DNA from: Pseudomonadota bacterium
Lineage (GTDB): Bacteria > Pseudomonadota > Gammaproteobacteria > Halothiobacillales > Halothiobacillaceae
Direction: 5' to 3'
Length of the DNA: 51,735 nucleotides
NCBI GenBank assembly: GCA_021795795.1
Contig: JAJYPA010000014.1
Coordinates: forward strand, 1-51,735
Both the position numbers and the translations under genes were made by a program. Of the stretch, positions 34,640-42,000 are shown in pieces. The first letter of the stretch is position 1, and each line of letters begins with the position of its first letter. Below the pieces are notes generated by a model that searched no databases, had not been told where the DNA came from, and was given only the letters and a program-made list of their open reading frames with translations.

Positions 34640-36743
34640 TTGTGGGCGCTACGCTTGCCGGTGGTGGCGCCATGCCACCGCCATCCGTGAATGTCGGCAC
34701 GGCCTTGGTGGTGTCTGAATCTGTAGATTCGGAGCCCACCGGTTGGGTATCTGTGGCGGTGCCGTCACCACTGTCCGGTGTGATGCTGTCTTCCTGCGGC
34801 AGAGCAACCGTCGGATTGCCCTCAGCCTGTTTGCTGCTGTAATCGACAACCGTGCTTGGAATATAACCACTGTCCGTGCCTTCCATCGGTTGCAGCAGGC
34901 CTTGTCGGAATTGTCCCCAGGCCGGTTTGCGTTCGATTTCTCCGGTCAGAGAGAGACTCAACTGGCCGGTGAGCCCATTGATGACCTGATGCGCGAGTAA
35001 GGGCTGCAAGTTGGCGGCAATCATCAGGGCATCGGCGCCAAACGCGAATAGACGCGGGAGTTGCGAGAGGCTGGCACGTTCGTAATTGGGGCGCATGGGG
35101 CCGTTTGGTCCCTCGTTGGCGGCGAGCAGTACTGGTTCGACCGGAATCACGAGGCCACTTTTATCCTGATCGGCAAGCGGGTTTGGTGTGCCGCTGTACA
35201 CCATGCCTACGCTGTACCTTGGAAGCTGGTCGGCGCCGAAATAATCGAGTTGCGGCACGATCATCCGTACCTGCTGGCTGGTGGCACCGAGGAATATTCC
35301 CTGTGTATCCTGTCTAATCCTGGGTTGGAACGGGCCATTTCTGGAAGAGGTGACTTCCAGTAGCCGGCGGAGCTGGCTGGAGAAATCGGTAGCGTTTGGA
35401 TCGAATAAGGCGCTGTCGAGGATTTGTCCGCCGAGCAGGGTGTATTCGCGGCTGAAGGCATCACAGATGCGGTGGCCAAGGCTGTTGTCGGCACAATAAA
35501 CCAGCGCTGTCATCTTCTGATCATGAATCATCTGATCGGCGGCGGCGCGCGCATCAGCATTGGGCGACAGGGAATAGCTTACGACACCGGCAGGCAGGCT
35601 GGTGCCCTCGGCAGGTGTGTTCAAGGCAATGACCGGTGGTGCATTGGCGGGCAGATTGGCCAGCGCCGGAATCTGTTCCTTGAGCAGCGGGCCGATAATA
35701 ACCGAAGGATTGGCTGCCAGCGCCGCCGTCAATGCCTGGGTAAAGGAGGCCAGTGTGCTGCCGCTGTCCTGAATCTGAACGCTGCGATCACTTGCCATTC
35801 CAAGACGGTCATGGGCGAAATTGATGCCATCGCTGATGGCCTGGCCGACAGGCTGGTAATCACCGGATAGGGGCACCAGTACAATGACTGGCCCCTGACC
35901 GGTCGGCAATGGAATGGTAGCCGCAGTGTCCGATCGACTGAGGAGCAGGGCAGTGAAGCCGGAGGTGACCGCAGGATGATTCGGGTGATTGTTGATCCAG
36001 GTGTTCAGTTCTCCGGGGCGTGTGCGGTACACCAGAGCAAGGCCGATCCAGTCGGCAAAATTGGCATTGGTTGCCTGTTTCGCTTCATCTGAGAGTTGAT
36101 TGATGTCGGCTGAAGAAAGATCATTCCAGAGTTTTGCGCGGTTGCTATCCGCGGCTGCACCCGTCAGTAATTCGTTCAGTGCCGAGCGTTGACGTGCTGC
36201 ATCGATGGGGCGTTTTTCGGCTTCATCAATGGCGGCCAGCAGGATCAGGCGACGTTTCGCTTCATCCGAAGTCAGCGGGATCGGCAGATTGTTGACCGTA
36301 TCGCGCGCCATGGAAGAGGCGCCTTGCTGCCATTGTTCGAAACCGGTAAGCAGTTGGGCGCGCCGCGCGGACACGGTAGGCCAGAGCGCTTGCGTATTTG
36401 CCTGTGCATAAAGGGTGTTTGCCAGCGTGAACGCTTCGGCGTCAATGGCCGTTTCCAATGCGCGCATCTGCATGTCTGCCTGGGCTGGGCCCTTGAGCGT
36501 GGCGGCATATTGCATCTGGGCGGGGGCAATCAGTTTTGGATCCTGGCTTGCAAGCGCCTGGTTGAGCGCAGTCAGCGGGCCGGATTGCGCTGTGGTGGAA
36601 GTATAGGGATTCTGAGCGCAGCCGGAGAGCAGGCCGAGTGTGAGCAGGAGCGCGAAGCCTGCCTTCGTTATGTGACGGAAATATGCAACTTGTCGGAGGA
36701 AGGCGCTCAAATCTTTAATCAAATCTCTGATAGGGGCAGGCAT
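34614..36743 (-). CDS. lpoA: Penicillin-binding protein activator LpoA (lipoprotein)
   Basis: 709 residues. Outer-membrane lipoprotein that in gammaproteobacteria activates PBP1A. The signal is ALLLTLGLLSGC, with the lipobox LLSGC and the modified cysteine near residue 41. The N-terminal half is helical and TPR-like (about 45-260). The C-terminal half is a periplasmic-binding-protein-like fold (VIVLVPLSGDYQPVGQAISD, FAHDRLG, NPSVIIGPLLKEQIP, TALVYCADNSLGHRICDAF). A Pro/Asp/Thr-rich tail of about 60 residues follows, probably disordered. Divergent from rsmI across element D. Confidence 0.93.
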   Translation of the reverse strand: MPAPIRDLIKDLSAFLRQVAYFRHITKAGFALLLTLGLLSGCAQNPYTSTTAQSGPLTALNQALASQDPKLIAPAQMQYAATLKGPAQADMQMRALETAIDAEAFTLANTLYAQANTQALWPTVSARRAQLLTGFEQWQQGASSMARDTVNNLPIPLTSDEAKRRLILLAAIDEAEKRPIDAARQRSALNELLTGAAADSNRAKLWNDLSSADINQLSDEAKQATNANFADWIGLALVYRTRPGELNTWINNHPNHPAVTSGFTALLLSRSDTAATIPLPTGQGPVIVLVPLSGDYQPVGQAISDGINFAHDRLGMASDRSVQIQDSGSTLASFTQALTAALAANPSVIIGPLLKEQIPALANLPANAPPVIALNTPAEGTSLPAGVVSYSLSPNADARAAADQMIHDQKMTALVYCADNSLGHRICDAFSREYTLLGGQILDSALFDPNATDFSSQLRRLLEVTSSRNGPFQPRIRQDTQGIFLGATSQQVRMIVPQLDYFGADQLPRYSVGMVYSGTPNPLADQDKSGLVIPVEPVLLAANEGPNGPMRPNYERASLSQLPRLFAFGADALMIAANLQPLLAHQVINGLTGQLSLSLTGEIERKPAWGQFRQGLLQPMEGTDSGYIPSTVVDYSSKQAEGNPTVALPQEDSITPDSGDGTATDTQPVGSESTDSDTTKAVPTFTDGGGMAPPPASVAPTNDTAPMAN

Positions 36744-36795
36744 GGCAATTGAGTAGCTCTCGTTATGGGAATGGCACAGTTGCCATGAGATTTCC

Positions 36796-36972
36796 AGTGT
36801 ACTGTTTCACTCTTGGAGGCACATTCAGCGGCTCGCCCGAAGGGAGTCCTCCGAATGTGCCATGACGGTGTTGCCGTGCTTGCCAAGGGTTTGGCCATTG
36901 CCTGCGCACGGCGCCTTGTCCTGACGCATTCGGATGACTCTGAAAGCACCTCCAAGAGTGAAACAGTACACT
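36796..36972. mobile_element. MITE-like element D with 24-bp perfect terminal inverted repeats
   Basis: 177 bases between divergent lpoA and rsmI. Bases 36796-36819 and 36949-36972 are exact inverted repeats beginning AGTGTACTGTTTCACTC. The inside has further pairing: GGCACATTC with GAATGTGCC, and GCCGTGC with GCACGGC around GCCAAGGGTTTGGC. It has no ORF, so it would be a non-autonomous element or a large structured intergenic element. A 14-base piece of the terminus recurs after polA (3431-3444). No target-site duplication is obvious. Confidence 0.6.
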
Positions 36973-37020
36973 AGTGGCGATGGACGGTATGATGATTAAA
37001 TTAATTTTGAGTAGCAAGTC

Positions 37021-38001
37021 ATGATGATGCCGATGGACGCTTCCTCTGCGGACACCTGTTGTGCCCATGCCGCGCCAACCTCGCCATTATCGGATGAAAC
37101 GGAAGGGTTCGATGATGGCCTGACGCCCACCCGCTGGGTTGAACCTGGCGTGTTGTATCTTGTGGCGACACCCATTGGCAATCTGGCCGATTTGAGCCCA
37201 CGGGCGGTTGCCGTGCTCAAGGGCGTACAGGTCATCGCCTGCGAGGATACGCGCCATGCGCGCAAGCTGTTGGATCATTTCGGTGTTCGTCAGCGCGTGG
37301 TGGCGTTACACGAACACAACGAAGCATCCCGCGTGGCGACGGTGGCCGAATGGCTTTCTGAAGGGCAGTCGGTCGCGTTGATCAGTGATGCGGGCACGCC
37401 TGCCATCAGTGACCCGGGGAGCCTGCTGGTGCGGCGACTGGTCGATATGGGGCATCGCGTGAGCCCCATTCCCGGCGCGTGTGCGGCGATTGCGGCGTTG
37501 TCGGCTTCCGGGCTCGACAGCACGCATTTCTGGTTCGAAGGATTTTTACCTGCCAAGGCGCAGTCGCGCGCCGCCCGTTTACAGGTTTTGGCTACCCAAC
37601 CGGCGACGCTGATTTTCTATGAAGCCCCGCATCGGATTCGCGCCATGCTGGAGTCCGTGCGGGCGCATCTTGGCGAAACACGCCGCGCCGTTGTTGGTCG
37701 AGAGCTGACCAAACGGTTCGAAACGCTGGTTTCCGGTGACCTGGGGTATCTGTCCGCTGCGGTTCAATCGGGTGAAATTCCTGAACGTGGCGAGTTTGTG
37801 GTGCTGGTCGAAGGGGCTGTGCCTTTGGAAACTTCCGCCGAAGCATCGGGCGTGGCTGTCGAGCAATTGCTTACTGTTTTGCTGGCTGAAAAGGCGCCTG
37901 CCAGCATGATCGCCCGCGTATTGACCAAATTGACTGCGATGAAACGCAACGAAGCTTACGCCATTGTTCAGGCCCGTCTGGGCGAAGATTCGCAGGGTTG
38001 A
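37021..38001 (+). CDS. rsmI: 16S rRNA 2'-O-ribose methyltransferase RsmI (C1402)
   Basis: 326 residues. SAM-dependent tetrapyrrole-methylase fold: LYLVATPIGNLADLSPRAVAVL, CEDTRHARKLLDHFG, LISDAGTPAISDPGSLLVRR, PIPGACAAIAALSASGL, FEGFLPAK, LIFYEAPHRI and RRAVVGRELTKRFE (each family hallmark). An N-terminal extension of about 40 residues precedes the usual start. If the ATG at 37021 is too long, an internal start near the conserved WVEPGVLYLV has no good ATG, so the long form is kept. Convergent neighbours none; divergent from lpoA, the classical arrangement. Confidence 0.95.
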   Translation: MMMPMDASSADTCCAHAAPTSPLSDETEGFDDGLTPTRWVEPGVLYLVATPIGNLADLSPRAVAVLKGVQVIACEDTRHARKLLDHFGVRQRVVALHEHNEASRVATVAEWLSEGQSVALISDAGTPAISDPGSLLVRRLVDMGHRVSPIPGACAAIAALSASGLDSTHFWFEGFLPAKAQSRAARLQVLATQPATLIFYEAPHRIRAMLESVRAHLGETRRAVVGRELTKRFETLVSGDLGYLSAAVQSGEIPERGEFVVLVEGAVPLETSAEASGVAVEQLLTVLLAEKAPASMIARVLTKLTAMKRNEAYAIVQARLGEDSQG

Positions 38002-38012
38002 CCGCAGATTGC

Positions 38013-38042
38013 TTGTCACTTACCCCAGCCAATAGGTAGTAT
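38013..38042 (+). promoter_or_regulatory. Possible dapA promoter
   Basis: TTGTCA (38013-38018) and TAGTAT (38037-38042), 18 bases apart, 54 bases before the dapA ATG. Fair agreement with a sigma-70 promoter; by eye only. Confidence 0.35.
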
Positions 38043-38096
38043 GGCGGGTTAAGGCTTCACTCAGTTATAACAAATCTTTTATTACAAAGGCGGTAT

Positions 38097-38999
38097 ATGG
38101 CGACGCAACAGATCACGGGCAGTCTGGTGGCACTGGTCACTCCGATGACGGACACCGGGGCCGTGGATTACCTGGCATTGGCTCGGCTGGTCGAGTTTCA
38201 TATCGTACAAGGTACGGATGCGATCATATCGGTCGGTACGACAGGCGAGTCGGCCACGCTGGGTTTCGATGAGCATGTGGCCGTCATCGAAGCGACCGTG
38301 CGTGCAGCGGCGGGCCTTATTCCGGTCATCGCCGGTACGGGCGCCAACAATACCCGCGAAGCCATCGAACTGGCCGAAGCCGCCAAAAAAGCCGGTGCCG
38401 TCGCTCACCTTTCGGTTACTCCGTATTACAATCGCCCCACGCAAGCGGGCTTGATCGCCCACTATACGGCCATCGCCGATGCGGTTGACCTCCCCATGAT
38501 CCTGTACAACGTGCCCGGCCGTACTGCGGTGGACATGACGACAGAAACCACATTGACCTTGAGTGCGCACCCTCGAATAATCGGTACGAAGGAAGCCAGT
38601 GGATCCCTGGAGCGCATCCAGGCGTTGATCGCGGGCGCGCCGGAAGGGTTTGCCGTGTACAGCGGTGATGATGGTCTGGGGTGCAAAACTATTTTGTCGG
38701 GCGGGCAGGGCACCATTTCCGTAACGGCAAACGTGGCACCGGCCTTGATGCATCAAATGACATCGGCGGCGTTGCGTGGTGATGAAGACGAAGCGCTGGC
38801 CGTTGATGCCCGTTTGGCCTCCCTTCACCGCGAACTGTTCTGCCAGCCCAATCCGATCCCGGTGAAGTGGGCCGTTGCAGCGATGGGCTTGACTTCTCCT
38901 GCACTTCGCCTGCCTTTGTTGCCCTTGACGCCGGAGTTCATTCCTCAGGTTTGTGCTGCGCTGAATTCGGCTGGCATTGCCACTGAAGCTTGTTCATAG
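38097..38999 (+). CDS. dapA: 4-hydroxy-tetrahydrodipicolinate synthase
   Basis: 300 residues. Condenses pyruvate with aspartate semialdehyde at the entry to lysine and diaminopimelate synthesis. The Schiff-base lysine is in IIGTKEASGSLER, the catalytic tyrosine in MILYNVPGRTAVDM, and the GTTGESATL motif is near residue 45. AAAGGCGG precedes the ATG by 5 bases. bamC follows after a terminator, the familiar dapA-bamC pairing. Confidence 0.97.
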   Translation: MATQQITGSLVALVTPMTDTGAVDYLALARLVEFHIVQGTDAIISVGTTGESATLGFDEHVAVIEATVRAAAGLIPVIAGTGANNTREAIELAEAAKKAGAVAHLSVTPYYNRPTQAGLIAHYTAIADAVDLPMILYNVPGRTAVDMTTETTLTLSAHPRIIGTKEASGSLERIQALIAGAPEGFAVYSGDDGLGCKTILSGGQGTISVTANVAPALMHQMTSAALRGDEDEALAVDARLASLHRELFCQPNPIPVKWAVAAMGLTSPALRLPLLPLTPEFIPQVCAALNSAGIATEACS

Positions 39000-39005
39000 G
39001 ACATC

Positions 39006-39042
39006 AGCGGTACAGCGGTTACCAGTTTGTACCGCTTTTTTT
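39006..39042 (+). terminator. Rho-independent terminator after dapA
   Basis: AGCGGTAC (39006-39013) pairs with GTACCGCT (39029-39036), followed by T-run to 39042. Located just after the dapA stop and before bamC. Confidence 0.85.
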
Positions 39043-39137
39043 ATGTGCCCCATTCATTGGAAAATGAGAAAAGATGTGACCGAATCGGTTACCTTATTGC
39101 CTTAAAATTTACTTCCTTATCATCGCGAGTTTTTTCC

Positions 39138-40265
39138 ATGATCTTTAACGCCCCTTCAGCCGTGCGATTTAAACTTACTGTCCTGGCCGGAATGGTTCTG
39201 GGCGCAAGCACCCTGACGGGTTGCTCCTACATCCCATTTATGTCTTCTGACCAACCGGTGAACAGGGCCGCCAAGCTGGATGTGCCGCCGGCCTTCACGC
39301 CACCAAGCCCGCGTGCTGAATTGGCTGTCCCCGAAATTGCTTCGGCACGAGCGGCACAAGCCGCAGCACGAACCGAAGGCAGTGGTGTGCTGGTTTCCGG
39401 TACTGGAGTCAAGGTCATGGGCGGCCCGGATTCACGCTACCTTGAGGTAGATGCCAAGCCTGATGCCGTATGGCCGAAACTGCAAAATTTCTTGCAGGAT
39501 GAGGGTTATATCGTCAAGAAAGTCGAGCCGGGTGTGGGGTTGATTGAAACCGATTGGACAGGTACGCAGTCTGCCGATCAAAACGGCTTCAATCTGATGA
39601 GCTTCCTGAAACTCGCCAAGGACACGTTCTTCAAGCCGGATCACATTCAGAAAGTGCGTATCCGCATCGAAAATGGTGAAAGCAAGAACCAGACGCTCGT
39701 ATTCGTGACTAGTCAGAAAATGGAGTTGACGGGCGAGAAACCATACTTCCCTGGAGACGACGAATCTTCATTCAAATATGCGAATGCCAAATCCGACCCG
39801 ACGCTGACGGCTGATATGCTCGCACGTTTGACGGCCTACCTCTCGGGCAAGACCGAAGCAGAATCTCGCGCCCTGATGGCGGCGAGCTTCGCGCCGCGTT
39901 CGAAAATCATCTTTAATCAGGATAATGACGAGCGTTATCTGATCGTTAGTCAGGCCTATCCGCAGGTATGGAACCGTTTGGGATTGGCCTTGGATCGCTT
40001 GGGCTTCAACCCGGTCAAGAACAATCAGAAAGACGGTGAAATCACGGTTACACACCCTTACCCGCAATCGTTCTATGCCGATGGCGCCATTCGCGGTGCG
40101 AAGGTGGATATGAAGCAGAAGATGAGTATGCAGCTCACTTTGAAAGTGTTGCCGCAGAAAGACGGTTCAACGCGCATCGACGTGTTTAAAATCAGTGTGA
40201 CTGGCGGTACGTTACCCGATGACCGCTTCGCGGTATTGAGCAAAATCAACGAACAGATGGAATAA
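39138..40265 (+). CDS. bamC: Outer-membrane assembly lipoprotein BamC
   Basis: 375 residues. Accessory lipoprotein of the BAM complex that inserts outer-membrane beta-barrel proteins. Lipoprotein signal FKLTVLAGMVLGASTLTGC, with the lipobox LTGC near residue 28 and an unstructured stretch after it (DQPVNRAAKLDVPPAFTPP). Two helix-grip domains follow, with DAVWPKLQNFLQDEGYIVKK and AYPQVWNRLGLALDRLGFN as matching openings. The ATG at 39138 gives the signal peptide directly; an upstream in-frame start would put 37 extra residues before it. Position after dapA supports the call. Confidence 0.9.
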   Translation: MIFNAPSAVRFKLTVLAGMVLGASTLTGCSYIPFMSSDQPVNRAAKLDVPPAFTPPSPRAELAVPEIASARAAQAAARTEGSGVLVSGTGVKVMGGPDSRYLEVDAKPDAVWPKLQNFLQDEGYIVKKVEPGVGLIETDWTGTQSADQNGFNLMSFLKLAKDTFFKPDHIQKVRIRIENGESKNQTLVFVTSQKMELTGEKPYFPGDDESSFKYANAKSDPTLTADMLARLTAYLSGKTEAESRALMAASFAPRSKIIFNQDNDERYLIVSQAYPQVWNRLGLALDRLGFNPVKNNQKDGEITVTHPYPQSFYADGAIRGAKVDMKQKMSMQLTLKVLPQKDGSTRIDVFKISVTGGTLPDDRFAVLSKINEQME

Positions 40266-40465
40266 ATCCAATCCAGCATCTCGTTAGCCGAGCCCTCCAC
40301 TATCGCTTCGCAAACCTCGAAATGAGATGTGCGGAGCATGCTGATGATTAGTTTGCATAGCGTTGATTCTTTTATTCCAGCCTGATTCTGGCGTGTAGGC
40401 CTGATCCGGCTTTGGGTTTTACTTTTTATAATTTTGCATTTTTAACGACAGGTTCCTGAAACGTA

Positions 40466-41692
40466 ATGACGACACAAACCGAATTCAAAAAAGTAGTGCT
40501 GGCCTATTCCGGTGGCCTTGATACCTCAGTCATTCTCAAGTGGCTTGAAGACACCTACGGCTGTGAAGTGGTGACTTTCACGGCCGACCTGGGGCAGGGC
40601 GATGAGCTGGAGCCTGCGCGCATCAAGGCGCAGAAAATGGGCGTCAAGCAGATTTTTATTGAAGATTTGCGTGAAGAATTCATCCGTGACTACGTATTCC
40701 CGATGTTCCGCGCCAATGCAGTTTACGAAGGCGAATACCTTTTGGGTACCTCGATTGCGCGTCCGTTGATCGCCAAACGCCTGGTCGATATCGCCAATCA
40801 AACCGGTGCCGATGCCATTGCCCATGGCGCAACCGGCAAGGGGAACGATCAGGTGCGGTTCGAGCTCGGCGCCTATGCCCTCAAACCCGGTATCAAGGTG
40901 ATTGCGCCCTGGCGCGAGTGGGATCTGCTCTCGCGCGAGAAACTGATGGCCTATGCCAAGACCCATGATATTCCGGTGGATTTCGCCGCTGCGGGCAAGA
41001 AGTCGCCTTATTCGATGGATGCCAACCTGCTGCATATCTCCTACGAAGGCGGCAATCTGGAAGATCCATGGTGGACGCCTGAAGAAAGCATGTGGCGCTG
41101 GTCCGTATCTCCCGAAGCGGCGCCGGAGCAAGGCGAGGAGTTCGTGCTGACCTTTGTCAAGGGTGATCCGGTTGCCATCAATGGCGAGGCTCTGTCTCCA
41201 GCCACCTTGTGGGAAAAACTGAATAAGCTCGGTGGTGCGAATGGTGTCGGCCGCCTTGATCTGGTGGAAAACCGCTACGTGGGCATGAAATCCCGTGGCT
41301 GCTATGAAACGCCGGGTGGAACGATTGTCCTCAAGGCGCGTCGGGCACTGGAATCGATCACGCTGGATCGCGGTGTCGCCCATCTCAAGGATGAGCTCAT
41401 GCCGCGTTACGCCGAAATGATTTACAACGGCTACTGGTGGTCGCCTGAGCGCGTCATGCTGCAAGCGGCGATTGACGCCTCGCAGACATATGTGAATGGT
41501 GACGTGCGTTTGCGCCTCTACAAAGGTAACGTGCAGGTGCTGGGGCGTCGTTCGGATGACACCTTGTTCGATCCGTCTATCGCCACCTTTGAAGACGATG
41601 CTGGTGCCTATGATCAGCGTGACGCGGCGGGCTTTATCAAGCTCAATGCCCTGCGTCTGCGTATCGCCGCCCAGGCCGGCCGAAAGTTTTGA
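40466..41692 (+). CDS. argG: Argininosuccinate synthase
   Basis: 408 residues. Joins citrulline and aspartate with ATP in arginine synthesis. The ATP pyrophosphatase loop [17 protein letters not shown] is at the N-terminus, with [35 protein letters not shown] and [22 protein letters not shown] (40427-40432) lies 33 bases before the ATG, but no convincing -35 was seen. No recognisable ARG box. The 200-base gap before it (40266-40465) holds only a possible hairpin and this -10. Confidence 0.97.
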   Translation: MTTQTEFKKVVLAYSGGLDTSVILKWLEDTYGCEVVTFTADLGQGDELEPARIKAQKMGVKQIFIEDLREEFIRDYVFPMFRANAVYEGEYLLGTSIARPLIAKRLVDIANQTGADAIAHGATGKGNDQVRFELGAYALKPGIKVIAPWREWDLLSREKLMAYAKTHDIPVDFAAAGKKSPYSMDANLLHISYEGGNLEDPWWTPEESMWRWSVSPEAAPEQGEEFVLTFVKGDPVAINGEALSPATLWEKLNKLGGANGVGRLDLVENRYVGMKSRGCYETPGGTIVLKARRALESITLDRGVAHLKDELMPRYAEMIYNGYWWSPERVMLQAAIDASQTYVNGDVRLRLYKGNVQVLGRRSDDTLFDPSIATFEDDAGAYDQRDAAGFIKLNALRLRIAAQAGRKF

Positions 41693-41704
41693 GGCATCTT
41701 TAGG

Positions 41705-41858
41705 GATGCTCTGAATAATTCCATCCTGGAATTCTCAGAGCGCGCAAGGCAAAAGGCGTGACTTTTTCTTTGCTTCATTTTCAATCACTTACGCGATTGA
41801 AAATGGCGGCACGTCCTTGTGCCGCGCGGAAGCTCTGAATTAATCAGAGTTTCCTTAT
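41705..41858 (+). repeat. Hairpin-array element B, copy 2
   Basis: Same orientation and same hairpin order as copy 1 at 31.75 kb: AATTCC/GGAATT, then a CAATCAC/GCGATTG stem inside TTTTCA...TGAAAA, then GCGGCAC-N6-GTGCCGC (identical), then GGAAGCTCTGA with TCAGAGTTTCC. Differences between copies lie mostly in loops or as G-T pairs. It fills the gap after argG; bases 41859-42000 hold the leader of the next gene. Confidence 0.82.
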
Positions 41859-42000
41859 CTGCCTCTACGTGAATCGCTGCCAGGTGCCTGATCTTCGGAT
41901 AGACAGGCGTTGTTTCGTGATAGCCCAGGATGAGCAAGTGACGCAACGAGTACTCTTTAAAACTCAAGCCAGTGACGGACCCAACCAGGGAGGACGTTCA

